DNA of 64,000 bases from Calliopum simillimum (lineage: Eukaryota; Arthropoda; Insecta; Diptera; Lauxaniidae): contig OX638370.1 of the NCBI GenBank assembly GCA_951812925.1, positions 81,388,004 through 81,452,003 of the forward strand, read 5' to 3'. The notes beneath the pieces were generated by a model that was given only the letters and a program-made list of their open reading frames with translations, searched no databases and was not told the origin of the DNA. Both the position numbers and the translations under genes were made by a program. This document shows, in pieces, positions 10,157 to 21,159 of this stretch; the stretch's first letter is position 1, and each line of letters begins with the position of its first letter.

Positions 10157-11411
10157 AAGCTTGCGTACGATGAAAGTAGTGCACGAATTAACTCAAATAA
10201 CTTTTAAGTTAGTTGACATTAAAACAAGAAATATACGTTTTTTTAACAGATTATTCATGTTTACTTTAATTACAAATATACGAGTATTAAACATCATTGG
10301 TTTTTATGAATAAATTGATTTTGTCAGAAACATCTACCATCAATCTTTTAATAATATCTTCAGAAATTTGATTACTTGACACTAACCATTTTCTTGAAAA
10401 ATGTTTGGCGTTTTCAGCAACCTGTTTTGTGTTCATCATAATCCTTTTTACCGGAGTCCAATATCTTTCGATGGTTCTGAGCTTCCAGCAGTTAGGGGAA
10501 TTTGGATATCTTGATACAAATTCTACATTGTTCTTTTCATACCTTTCAACTGCAGATTTGCTGTAATGGCATGAAGCTAAATCTTACCAAATAAAAGTTG
10601 AGACCTCATGCTGTCTAATAAATGGTAAACGATTTTTTGCAAGCACTCCTAGATGTATATTTCGGTGTAAATCGTCCCAGTTGAAACAAATGAACTGCTT
10701 CGCCTTCCGCAGCTGCAGATTGCCTGCCATACCAAAAACTTCTTTAGAAACTTCGTCTTTTTTTGGGTCTTAAACTCTTCTAGAACATTTTCTCTATGAT
10801 CTCCAATATAAGCATTGACACCTGAAAGCTGCGAAAAGTCATTGAAGTAATCGTTCAAAATGCAACAGTCAAATTATTTAATGAATTCTCGGTAAAGTTT
10901 TTTGACTCGCTTTTTTGCCTCAACGTCCTTTTTTGGAATTTCTGTCCGGAACTTTCTGGACTTTAAATGACTTAAGCCCTTCCTCCTTTTTAACTTTTCT
11001 GACAAATGCCTCAGAGCATTGGACTTTCTCAGCTACTTTTCTTCCCGATATATTTGGATTTTTCTTAAGAAGAGCTATCACCTTCTTGGCAGCATTAGGA
11101 TTATCAAAACCTTTCTTTTTCCCACTTCGTTGCTTTCTACTAAAGATCAGACGTTCCTTATAAGTTTTAATAACACGCGAAACGGTATTCCGCCAAACCT
11201 TAGCTTTTCTAGCGATTGCTTTGAAAGTCCAATTTGGATTTTCGTTAAATATGTTACAAATTTCGCAGCTCATGGTGAAGCCATAAATTAAGGAATAAGT
11301 AAAAAAAGTAGCATGAAGATACATATTTACCAAAGGCAACTTGATTAAAATTTTTTTGAATTTTTTAAATTTAAACAATTAACAAGCAAGTTTCATCGTG
11401 CGCAAGCCTTA
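10157..11411 (-). mobile_element. Tc1/mariner-superfamily element, copy 1
   Basis: The ends are inverted: GCTTGCGTACGATGAAA at the left and TTTCATCGTGCGCAAGC at the right, with TA next to the right end. The decayed transposase gene inside runs on the minus strand. A shorter copy with the same terminus lies at 56245-56613. Confidence 0.85.
10305..11273 (-). pseudogene. Broken Tc1/mariner transposase (DD37E-like)
   Basis: Translation from 11273 gives a start MSCEICNIF, a paired helix-turn-helix region (NTVSRVIKTYKE, then AEKVQCSEAFVRKV) and a basic linker. Downstream, several frameshifts and stops interrupt the catalytic part, where DLASCHYS-like and RYWTPVKRI fragments can be read before a terminal VDVSDKINLF. 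Such enzymes cut and paste the element at TA sites. The DD37E-like assignment is from overall resemblance; the acidic triad cannot be verified because of the breaks. Confidence 0.8.
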
Positions 11412-11866
11412 TCATGCATGATATCAAGGTTCATAAAGTGAGCCATACAGATGTGACGAATTTCGATGTTTTTTTTTCGAGCTTTTCAACAGTAATTTCG
11501 AGCAGTCTGGGAATATTCCATTTTCCGGAAAAGCAGAAAACTGTTTTGCATAGCTTAGTTTAATTTTTCAGTCAGACGAATCCGCGGAAAGAGTAAGCGC
11601 TGAAATCTTTTAACGTAGAAATTTTGAGCTAGTTTCGAGCTGACCTTGAATGAAGTGTTTTTCGGAAAACCTTAAATTTCTCCGAAAAGTCCAAACAAAT
11701 TTTTAAGGGCTTGCTTTATTTTTTCAGCCAGACGACCCCATGAGAATATTTGGCGATCATATCATTTGACACACGAGTTTCGAGCTAGTTTCGAGGTCAT
11801 CAAAAATGAAAGGTGTTTTCCGGAAAGCACCAAACTTTCACGTAAAATCCCAAAAAAACTTTTTTT
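11412..11866. repeat. Degenerate two-unit repeat, no gene
   Basis: Two diverged units of about 180 bases (about 11563-11720 and 11720-11860) share TTTTTTCAG.CAGACGA, TTTCGAGCTAGTTTCGAG and a CCGGAAA-type ending. No open frame is convincing. Confidence 0.5.
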
Positions 11867-11867
11867 T

Positions 11868-12090
11868 ATGGCGGTGCCATGACATAATCCCCACTCACAA
11901 AATCCCCATTTCGTAAATGGGTGTTATATCCGCAAATTATTGGATATACTATAGACTGATCCGCGGCCGAAGGCCTCCGCGAAACTGGTGTTGGATTTTT
12001 GGGAGTTTTAAATCCTGAGCTGCGACTGCAGGCCGCCCACTTACCCCTACTCTTATGTAAAATTATTGTGGCTAGCAAACTAGGTTGGGA
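11868..12090 (+). repeat. Dispersed repeat T, copy 1
   Basis: It shares ATAGACTGATCCGCGGCCGA, AGTTTTAAATCCTGAGCTGC and GGCCGCCCACTTACCCCTAC with 16120-16300. The left end GGCGGTGCCATGACATAATC matches the inverted terminus of copy 2 (GACTATGTCACGACACC at 16487-16503), suggesting terminal inverted repeats. Confidence 0.75.
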
Positions 12091-12399
12091 CCACTGTAGG
12101 GTGTTATGAAAATTTTTTTTATTTGCTTGGCTTAATTTTGGAATGCAAATCACTCATTCGTCACCATTCTGATCTGTTGACGGTGGAACATAATCTAAAG
12201 AAGTTCAATTAGAGCATAAATTAATTATGTCAAAAGCATTTAATAAAGAGAAATATCATGATTGTTCCAAGTAACAATCGGTCGAAGCCACTAACACACA
12301 CGTGCTTCCCCTATTTGTGTTTTTGATCAAGATAACACGAATTTCTACAAAAACATAACGAAACATTTTTAAAATAAGTAGTAACGTGCATTTTGTTTT
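12091..12399. other. Spacer, no gene seen
   Basis: AT-rich sequence between repeats T and A; no convincing open frame, RNA gene or repeat boundary. Confidence 0.5.
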
Positions 12400-12941
12400 A
12401 CATTAGGGTAAAATGAAGTATTTGGTACAACATAACTTTGAAACGGGCTCTATTTCTTAAAAACTAATATTTTAAAAAATTTTTTTTTTTAAATTAATCA
12501 ACATTTAATTTCCTACATCATAAGAATTCCAGAACAAATATTCCGCCCTTCGAAAATTACAAAAAACCAATTTATAGCAAAAAAGACATGAAAATTTTCC
12601 TAGAAAATTTAAATTTTTGTACCGAAACAGCAACAAATTTAATTTTTGGACCAAAACTTTCTTTGAGGATAATGTTGACCTAGTTATTCTCTACAAAAGT
12701 TGTCTTATAAACATTACGAAAAAATTAATAGTTTTGAAGTATCGGGCAGTCGAAGCGCCTTGCCTTTTTTTAGTCAATTTTTCGACCTTTGATCGAAAAC
12801 CGGCTGAGTTTTTTCCACTACCGATTCCTAATTTTTTTTTTTTTGAGATCTTATTTTTTTGACCTCTAGTTTCAGGAAATGGACGGGGAGCAAACAAATT
12901 CACAACTTAGCGCATTTCATATATCTTGTGGGCGCTCTAAT
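12400..12941 (+). repeat. Repeat A, copy 2
   Basis: It is colinear with 1095-1610 and ends at the same GGGCGCTCTAAT motif. It also matches the inverted arm 1-265 (GAAACGGGCTCTATTTCTTA is the complement of sequence near 225-245). It lacks the fold-back partner. Confidence 0.8.
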
Positions 12942-13480
12942 ATATGTCATTAAGTAACTCACTTAGAAATTCTTAAATATTATTTTATATATCCAAGCGA
13001 ATTGTACATTACATGTCATAGCTCCCCTAAGTGAGATAATAATCAAACATTACTTTAATTATAAACAAAAGAACGTATCGTCCCCATACAATTGAAAAGC
13101 AATAAGTCAGTTTTTTCTAGTTTTGAGTTATTTGGTATTACTGGTCCCAAATATTATAATCTTTAGTTTGATAAGACTTATTTTGCCATGTCTCTGTTTA
13201 AAAGTCGTTATTTTCATCATAAAAGTAAAAGCAAAACAACAATTTTTATATAAAAAACAAAATTTTATATTTAGCACATCAAATATCTCAAAACTTGAAA
13301 AACTGACTTAGTACTTTTCACTTGTATTGGGACAAAATATGTAGTTTTATAATTCTGTCATTAAATTTCAAAGATTTTTATTATTGTTTTGTTGATATTT
13401 AATAACCTTTTTGTTTTAAATTTTAATTATATATTTTGGCTACGGGTTTTTTTGTTATTTTAAACAGTTTAAGCGCAGTC
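12942..13480. other. Upstream flank of the small secreted-protein gene
   Basis: AT-rich DNA. TCATTAAGTAACTCACTTAG at 12947 is a near complement of sequence at 4390-4410 in the OBP intron. The promoter of the gene starting at 13481 should lie here, but no clear TATA box or initiator can be assigned. Confidence 0.45.
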
Positions 13481-14144
13481 ATGATGCAGATCATTTGCTT
13501 GATATTTATTTTAGTAATTTTACACAAAAGCGCAGTTTTTGGTGATATCAGCGACTTTATAATAACAAATGAGGTAAAGTAAAACAAATTTTACTAAGGA
13601 TACAAGTAATACTTAAACGAAACTTATTTCTTTAGGAAGATGTCAAGAGCCAAAGTCAAGCAATTAACGCAATTGATTATTATGATGATGATGATGATGG
13701 ATTTTCTTATGAAAATGCAGACATGATGTACGATCAATGCGGTGGTGGCGATGGTACTGCTGATGATGCTGACAACTATTTTGATACACAGGAAGTTACC
13801 TTTGATGATTTTAATGTAAAATTAAATACTCGGAAACATTTTTAAGTATTTTATTATTTTTATTCAAAATCTTGTTTTTTTGTATAATAATCAGATGATG
13901 TCAGACGAAAATTCACTCATGCAGAAATATGTTCGTAATGGTCAAGTTGATATGTCAATGCTGCGCAGTGCAATACAAAAATTAGTACGAGACCCTAGAT
14001 ATGCCGCAATGTTAGCAAAGGGTATGACGTATGCTTTTTTTGCAATTAACATGAAATACTTTATAAATAAAATACATTTTTATAGGTTACATTGAGAGCA
14101 ATGCATATGATGTTGAAGACTCTGGCGCAATGTGTCCGACTTGA
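13481..14144 (+). CDS. Small secreted acidic protein, function unknown
   Basis: Four exons with agreeing phases: 13481-13573, 13636-13815, 13895-14021 and 14086-14144, about 152 residues. The first exon encodes a signal peptide (MMQIICLIFILVILHKSAVF, then likely cleavage after FG). Exon 2 is very acidic (IDYYDDDDDGF, QEVTFDDFN). Exon 3 encodes an amphipathic segment (QVDMSMLRSAIQKLV, then RYAAMLAKG). The last exon ends SGAMCPT. Only two cysteines follow the signal region. The donor after exon 2 (GTAAAA) is weak; the others are good. AATAAA is at 14226-14231. It lies between two OBP genes on the same strand, but it is not an OBP. I do not recognise the family. Confidence 0.75.
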
Positions 14145-15143
14145 AAGTAACATTATCACGACGACTTTTGCAGCGATAATGATATTCATTAAAACTAAAT
14201 CGTATTGTATGGTGTAGTAAAATCAAATAAATATGTCATGTTCGATTAATCGTACAGCAAAATTGTCCATTTTCAATCATTTTTTTAACTATGAAAGTGC
14301 ATCATAGTTAAATGCATAGTTAAAATGCATTAAAAAACCAATTTCAGGCATTAAATGATTTTTGAAGCGCCATCTGGTGAAATATTATTTTTTTAACACT
14401 TAAGCAAAATCTGCTGTGTAGTACCTTTCTTATGAGCTCACGAGCATAAAAATTGGAGCTCTTTTTTATTTACTTCCCTGGAACAATCGCCTAATTTTCA
14501 AAATTTCGTCACAAATGTATTAAATACTTAATTTTATTACTTTTTGGACAGTTTTTGTACTTTTTTTTTGCTATTTGGTACAAAATAGAAAGGCTCATTT
14601 ATCATTCCTATGTAGAACAATGACAAATGTGAAACGAATAGAAAACAAAAACATGATGTCAGTGTCAGTCAGCTTTTTGTCTTCCTTTTTGTGTTGTGTC
14701 CTCTTTTCAGCTCTGTGTGACCGCATATTTTGTCGTTGTTAATATTGAAAAATTTGCATTTAATTTTACCAGGTTAAAATGCAAAAATTAAAATAATTTT
14801 AACTTTCTGCACATTTACATACAAATACCTTTCTAATGGTATATAATTCAAAGTCGTGCTTCATTTCTAACATAGTAAAAAAGGTAGGACAAATTTTTGT
14901 CTTGCGTATTAAAGATAAATCACCTGTTTCGCAATAACTTCTACGGTGGGTTTACAGTGAACCTGTCCCGATAGAACAAATCGAATAGCATATTTGTGTT
15001 AAGGAGACCAAAAAACACTAAAAGCACTTTTCAAATTTCTTGGGGTTTTTTGACAGCTGTACAGTAATATTACTGTTTTGAAAAAAACACCGATCATGTT
15101 GTAACTTCGTATAGGAGCCAGGTGTGTCCGTAGGCAGGTTTTT
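14145..15143. other. 3' flank and spacer, no gene seen
   Basis: After the polyadenylation signal at 14226 the sequence is AT-rich with no convincing open frame. Near 14285-14330 there is a short local duplication of TGCATAGTTAAA-like sequence. Confidence 0.5.
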
Positions 15144-15303
15144 TATACCGTACACCCAGGGTATATTCACTTTGTCCTTCCGTTTGTAACGCAGAGAAGG
15201 AGGCCTGGCAGACATAGAAAAGTATATATTGGGTGTTAGAATTAATTTTAAAGGTTTTTTTTGGTTTTTGAGCATTTATTTAGAAACAACGATACAATGT
15301 ATA

Positions 15304-15978
15304 TTATTCAAAGTATTGTCCATCATTAGCTACAACATTTTCCCATCTTTCTGGCAGCATATGGATTCCGCGCCGGAAGAACGACTCGTCTTTTGAGGCA
15401 ATCCACGAATCGACCCATTTTTTGGTATCCTCGTAAGAAATGAAGCGCTGCTCAGCCAAGCCATGCGTCATCGATCTGAATAGGTAGTAGTCGGAAGGGG
15501 CTATGTCTGGGCTATAAGGCGGGTGGGATAGCACATCCCAATTCAGTGCCTCCAACGTTTCCTTGACGGTTCTTGAAACATGTGGCCGTGCGTTGTCATG
15601 TTGAAAAACCACTTTGTCGTGTCTTTTGGCATATTCCGGCCGTTTAACCTTTAATGCTCGGCCCAATTGCATCAATTGTTGTTGGTAGCGTTCCCCAGTG
15701 ATGGTTTCGTTAGGTTTTAGCAACTCATAGTACACGACACCCTTCTGATCCCACCAAATACACAGCATAAGCTTGGCGCCATGAATATTCGGCTTGGCCG
15801 TCGATGTTGATGCATGGCCGGGTGGTCGCCACGATTTTTTTCGCTTAGGATTATCGTAATGGATCCACTTTTCATCGCCAGTGCTTCATCGTTGTGCTTC
15901 AACCGCTTTTTTCTTCAAATGGAAGCACAAAAGTAAACCTTCCCGCAAATTGCGTTTTGTTGGAACGAAAGTCGACAT
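15304..15978 (-). pseudogene. Internally deleted mariner transposase
   Basis: Minus strand. The start at 15978 gives MSTFVPTKRNLREG, the usual mariner N-terminus, then KKKAVEAQR and a stop. The next recognisable piece is GDEKWIHYDNPKR, with the first catalytic Asp region, so most of the DNA-binding half (well over 100 codons) is missing. From about 15768 to 15304 the frame is intact: IWWDQKGVVYYELL, VVFQHDNARPHVS (second Asp), PPYSPDIAPSDYYLF (third Asp, DD34D spacing) and PERWENVVANDGQYFE at the end. It resembles capitata/rosa-type mariners. The element as a whole spans about 15230-16095, and its termini are not clearly resolved. Confidence 0.9.
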
Positions 15979-16119
15979 GTTCACAGAGAAAAAAATATAT
16001 GTTGTTTACACTTCAGTGGAATGACACATACTGAAAAATGAAGCTTAGACAATGTGCTTTAAAATGAATATAGTCACAGGTGTGCCCGATGCGATCTATT
16101 GATAGTTACGAAAATTTTT

Positions 16120-16505
16120 CGGTCATAATCCCCATTTAAAAATTCATATAACTAGTGTTAGATATTATAGACTGATCCGCGGCCGAATGCCGCCGCGAAG
16201 CCGGTGTAGAATTTTTGAGAGTTTTAAATCCTGAGCTGCGGCCATAGGCCGCCCACTTACCCCTACCTTATGTTAAATTACTGTGGCTAGCAAAATAGTT
16301 GTTGGATATATTATAGACTGATCAGCAGCTGAAAGCCGCCACGGAAATGGTATTGGAATTTTTGGGAGTTCTAAATCTTGAGCTGCGGCTGTTGTCTATA
16401 ATAAAATAAAGCGTTAGGAAGCATCGTTATGGGGATTATGTCCTTTTTTTCTTGGGAGATTGTGAATGGAGATTATGTCCGTGGGGACTATGTCACGACA
16501 CCCAG
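16120..16505 (+). repeat. Dispersed repeat T, copy 2
   Basis: It contains two imperfect units, each with ATAGACTGATC.GC and AGTT.TAAATC.TGAGCTGCG (from about 16165 and 16310). The first unit closely matches 11940-12070. The right part has three statements of GATTATGTCC-like sequence ending GACTATGTCACGACACCC. It lies between the mariner remnant and the right half of repeat B. Confidence 0.7.
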
Positions 16506-17124
16506 CTTCACCTCCTGAGTCGATATAGCCATGTCCGTCTGTCTGGCTGTGCGTGGAAATACACTTTATGAAAAAACTGGGCAAGATAACTCAATGAAAT
16601 TTTATACACTGTCTTTGTAATCAAAGTTAACTCGTGGGATTGAAAATGACTGAAATCGGTCAACGGGTAAGACTACCGCCTATACATAAAAATTATTCAA
16701 AACTCAACTTTAGCAGTATTTTGCATGACAATGCAACCAAAATACACATAAATACTACGAATTGTAAACGCAAGTTCTTAGCAAAAACTGGGCGAATTCA
16801 GACAAGAGGGCGTGGTACCTCCCATATAAGCAAACATTTTAAAATGCTATACTGAAAAAGTTTTTCGAGATAATCCAACTAAATTTCACTCAAATACTAA
16901 GGACTATAAATGCACACTCTGAGCTTAAGCTAGATGAACTCGGACAAGAGGGAGTGGCACCAAATGCAAAATTTTCAAAACTCTGCAGTGTAGGGTATTT
17001 AATATTTGGCCAGACCAAAGGTTACACCCTTGCTAGTTTTATATTCACAAATATTTATTGTATTAACCTTATAATTCTCTATACAAAATTTCCGGGCTTA
17101 GATCTTTTACACAGTGCAACAGAT

Positions 17125-17412
17125 TGAACAATCTGAATTTGATCTCGATAACTTTTCTGACTAATTCAGAGTCGCTGATTCCGAATCTGGCAACCTTTTT
17201 TTCCTATCAAGAAGAAGATCAGGGCTATTCAATGCCGCTGACAAAAGTGAACTATACTAATTCCTGGATGTACGGTATATGTCTGAAAATAGCGTTTTCT
17301 GCACTTTAAGTCAAAGATAACTCGGATCTCAGACGTGATAGGAAAAAGTGGTTGCCAGATTCAGAAACCCTGAATTACTTAGTGAAAGTTATCGAGATCA
17401 AATTCAGATTTT
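17125..17412. repeat. Inverted repeat (short fold-back)
   Basis: Left arm 17125-17197 and right arm 17340-17412 pair over about 65-70 bases: CTGAATTTGATCTCGATAAC on the left, GTTATCGAGATCAAATTCAG on the right; CCGAATCTGGCAACC with GGTTGCCAGATTCAG. The loop is about 140 bases. Confidence 0.8.
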
Positions 17413-18028
17413 TTCGTTTCGCAGTTTTATTAGGTATTATGCGTCGTGGTATAAGCGAAGATAGACGTTATCCCAAGGATCCAAAAGGTAACGTTTATTG
17501 AGGAAGATTATAGCCATGTAATACTATTGAAAAAACAATGAATTCCCGGAATTGCGTCACATACGTGTGCGTTTTCTGCACTTTGAAGCAAGGACAAGTC
17601 AAGTGGATTATAATCAAACATTTTGTAGAAGTCATTAACCACATGATAACTTTGACATTTGAATTGATTTCGACTGGAGGCTTAAATCTCCCACTGTGAT
17701 TAAGATTCTAGACATGGGCAACTACTTTTTGCAACGTTTTGATGAAAAATATTTGAAAATAAATTTTTTTTATTTTAAAGCTATAAAACAGATTTTTAAA
17801 ATTATAAATAAAACACTCTTACTAGACCTGCGGCACTTCTTTATATTTGTTATTTTAATTGACAAATCAAAAGCAAACTATGTACAAAAAATAGCAAGGT
17901 CATAGCGGCATAATTAAATTAAACATTTCGTTCCGAAACATTTAATTTATTAATTAATTTTTCAGGAAATGATGATTTTAAATTGAACTATAAATAAAAA
18001 AAGAGAACATCATATTTGGTCAAAATAC
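17413..18028. promoter_or_regulatory. Upstream flank of OBP gene 2 with a possible TATA box
   Basis: Mostly AT-rich with no gene. CTATAAATAAAA at 17989-18000 is a TATA-like element about 35 bases before the start codon at 18029, which would give a very short 5' leader. Confidence 0.35.
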
Positions 18029-18832
18029 ATGCCAACTACAACGATGTTCATACAGATTTTGGCAGCTTTGTTAGTTTTATCGCACGCAACGGACGCAGAC
18101 GTTAATTGCCAGGCGTATCCATATTTTACTGTAAGAGAATAAACCAAGATGTTTCCTTATGTGAAATGTAATTTAAATTTTCTCTAGTTACTCTTTTTGC
18201 GAGGATTAATCAAACATTTTAATTTTTCATTTTAATAGTCTTCTGAAGCCGTCAACTGCTGCAAGGTACCACATCCTAACTGGGAGGCGTTTCCAAAAGA
18301 GTGTACAAAATATATGGCAGCATTTCAAAGACCATCAAGCCCAGTAAGATCAGTGATGACCGACCTAAAAGTTGGTTCGTTTTCACATAGAATATTCAAA
18401 GACATTTCAGAAAATATTTTTCCATTACAATTTCTTCAAAAAATATTTTTCTTAATTTCTTCCTAGTGCTCTTTTGAGTGCATTTTTAATGCCACACACT
18501 CTTTAAAGAACGGAACGCTTGATGTAGCAAGTTTACGTCCACTTCTTGCGAAGCTCTATGACGACAAAGATTTCTTGAAAGTCTTTGCCGAAGGTTTTGA
18601 GAAATGTGCAGATATGTTCAGTAAAAAGACTGTGAAAACCAAACATCTACGCTCAAGTAAACGGTTATCACGTAAGAGGCCGAACAATGCAACAAATTGT
18701 TCTCCTCTGGCACTAAATTACGTTGTGTGTGCAAATTCGCATTTTTTTATGAATTGCCCTGCCTCGATATGGAGATCTTCAGCATTTTGTGAAAATGTTA
18801 AGCAAAGCGCAGCGAATTGTTCAACGAATTAA
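18029..18832 (+). CDS. Plus-C odorant-binding protein, copy 2
   Basis: Exons 18029-18130, 18239-18343 and 18467-18832, about 190 residues. Exon 1 encodes a signal peptide (MFIQILAALLVLSHATDAD). Twelve cysteines match the gene at 3488-5166: NCQAY; the CC pair of VNCCKVPH; ECTKYM; CSFEC; KCADM; then NCSPL, VVCAN, MNCPAS, FCENV and ANCSTN. The intron before CSFEC falls where the first gene has one before CYPDC. The second donor is taken as GTAAGA at 18344; a weaker donor at 18371 would add nine residues. This copy has no counterpart of the last intron of gene 1 and carries a basic insert (HLRSSKRLSRKRP). AATAAA occurs at 18845-18850 and 18865-18870. Likely a secreted ligand carrier; exact ortholog not assigned. 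Confidence 0.9.
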
Positions 18833-18870
18833 TAATGATTCGCAAATAAATAAGAATCAATTACAATAAA

Positions 18871-19519
18871 TATTTTTTGAACCAGTTTTTTTTAATATTT
18901 TGTTCCACATTTAGTTTCTATTAAAGATATCATACACTTCATCATAACCATCTGTCGGACACGCCGGCATAAGCCGACAAATCGAATGGCTTAAACTGGG
19001 ACATTTCACGTGATACCCCCATTTTTTCCAGTACACATTATTTTTCTTGGTACTTTTTACATATGTACTAAATCTCATTTATGTACGCTATATAGCTTCA
19101 GTGATATGATGATCTATGTTTTTGGCTTACGGTTTACCTCTCTGTGGAAATGCCGATATCCAGTCTAGAACTCAAAATATCACCGATTTCAAATATCTAG
19201 TCTAGAACTCAAGTTATCACTACAACGTTGCGACCCAAATTTTGAGCATGGCTCGTTCATAGCAGTTTTAACAATGCGCGTTGCTAAATGAGTTTGACTA
19301 CGTTCGTGAGTGATTTTACAATGGGCGTTGCCAACAACAATGAAAGTAATATTATTTTTTTTTTTTTTTTTTTTTTTATGTAATATTATTTTCTTTTTTA
19401 ATTTTCAATTTTTGCTTTAGCAATACATAGTGTAACAACCTGAGACTCGAAAGACTTAAGCAATTTTTTTTTTTTATTATTTGCACGCTGCTTGAAATGT
19501 TAAATGTTAAATAAAACTA
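18871..19519. other. Spacer, no gene seen
   Basis: AT-rich, with a T tract at 19349-19377. Near 19152 and 19196 there is a short direct repeat of TCTAGAACTCAA. From 19240 to 19345 GCGTTGC/GGCGTTGC occurs twice. Confidence 0.45.
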
Positions 19520-20503
19520 ATAAGGGTGTAACCTTTGGCCTGGCCAAACATTAAATACCCTACACTGCAGTATTTTTGAAATTTTGCTCATATGGGAGGT
19601 GCCACGCCCTCTTGTCCGAGTTCGTCTAGTTTTAGCTTAGAGCGTGCACTTATACAATAGTATTTGACTGAAATTTGGTTGGATTATCTCAAAAAACTCT
19701 TTCAGTATAGCATTTTGAAACATTTGCTTATATGGGAGGTGCCTCACCCCCTTGTCCGATTTCACCCAATTTTTGTTGAAAGCTTTCATTTATAATTCTT
19801 AGTGTCTGAGTCAAATTTGGTTCGAATATCTCAAGAAACGCTTTTAGTATAGCATTTCCATACATTTGTTTATATGGGAGGTGCCACGCCCTCTTGTCCG
19901 ATTTAATACAGTTTTTGCTTAAAGCTTGCATTTACAGTTTTTAGTATTTGAGTCAAATTTAGTTCGATTATCCCAAAAAACGCTTTCAATACAGCGTTTT
20001 GAAGCTATTGCTTATATGAGAGGTGCCACGCCCTCTTGTCTGAATTCGCCCAGTTTTTTCTTAGAGCTTGCGCTTACAATTCTTAGTAGTTATGTGTATT
20101 TTGGTTGCATTATCGTGAAAAATACTCCAAAAGTGGCATTTTAAAGAAATTTTTTGTATAGGCGGTAGGCGTGTCCGTTAACCGATTTCGCTCATTTTCA
20201 ATCTCCCGAGCTAATTTTGGCGACGGAGGCTGTTTACCAAATTTCATTGAATTATCTTGCTTAGTTTTCCCAAAAAATGTATTTCTACACACAGCCACCC
20301 AGCCAGCCAGCCTACCAGCCAGCCAGCCACCCAGCCAGCCAGCCTACCAGCCAGCCTGCCAGCCAGCCAGACAGACGGACATGGCTATATCGACTCAGGA
20401 GGTGACGCTGATCAAGAATATATATACTTTTCTATATCTGCCACGCCTCCTTCTCTGCGTTACAAACGGAAGGACAAATTGAATATACCCTGGGTGTAGG
20501 GTA
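19520..20503 (-). repeat. Dispersed repeat B, copy 3 (inverted)
   Basis: Reverse orientation of copy 1: it starts with AAGGGTGTAACCTTTGGCCTG and ends with ATACCCTGGGTGTAGGGTAT. It carries about four units with GGGAGGTGCCACGCCCTCTT and a CAGC-rich tract at 20297-20370. It is the most complete uninterrupted copy in the window. Confidence 0.85.
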
Positions 20504-20506
20504 TAA

Positions 20507-21064
20507 AAATATTGCATAGCCTTAGGGGCGATATTAGTATTTGAAACATGCTGTTTTTCATATTTTGTACTGAGCTTTTAACTTCTTCAATTTCAACAAT
20601 TTGAAAAAACTTCCCAGAGATGAATTTTATGATTTTTTGTGGGCTTCAATTATATAAGGTGTCCTTGGCATCTTAGGGTGGTAGAAACTGAGATAATGAG
20701 TGCAACTAGTCGAAAAAAAAATTTGAGATAAATGACTTCTATGAATGATATGTTGCCCATGTTGAGACATTTACAACGATACAGTCATTCGAACTTCTTT
20801 TTTTTATGGGGGTCGATACTATCTAGTGAGGATTTTGCTCACGCGCGCTTGCTCGTATAACTTTAAAGGGTGCGCCTTGGATAGTATCACAAAAAAAAAA
20901 CTTTGCCGTAAGTCCCCCATTTCGAAAGCTTATCGGTTTTGATTTTTAAGAAAAAAATTTTTTTTTCTCTTTTTCGACCTATAAATAAGCTCCTAAAATA
21001 CAAAATATGAAAAACAGGATGTTTCAAATACGAAAATCGCACCCTAAGGCTATGCAATATTTTT
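20507..21064. mobile_element. MITE-like element C, copy 1
   Basis: Long terminal inverted repeats: AATATTGCATAGCCTTAGGG at the left and CCCTAAGGCTATGCAATATT at the right, with pairing extending about 55-70 bases (GAAACATGCTGTTTTTCATA with TATGAAAAACAGGATGTTTC). No coding capacity. It sits directly at the end of repeat B copy 3. Confidence 0.8.
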
Positions 21065-21159
21065 TTATCTTCTCTTCTTATACGAGATAAAATTGTATGT
21101 TTATTTATAAATTTATAAATTTATATATTTATAAATATATAAGTATGTGCCCAAATTTT

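Larger units (their letters stand above)
15144..17037 (+). repeat. Dispersed repeat B, copy 2, split by an insertion
   Basis: The left piece (15144-15229) begins ATACCGTACACCCAGGGTAT and breaks off in AAAAGTATATAT. The right piece resumes at about 16506 with TTCACCTCCTGAGTCGATAT and runs to GGCCAGACCAAAGGTTACAC. In the uninterrupted copies these two points are about 15 bases apart. The intervening 1.27 kb holds a mariner remnant and repeat T. Confidence 0.85.
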
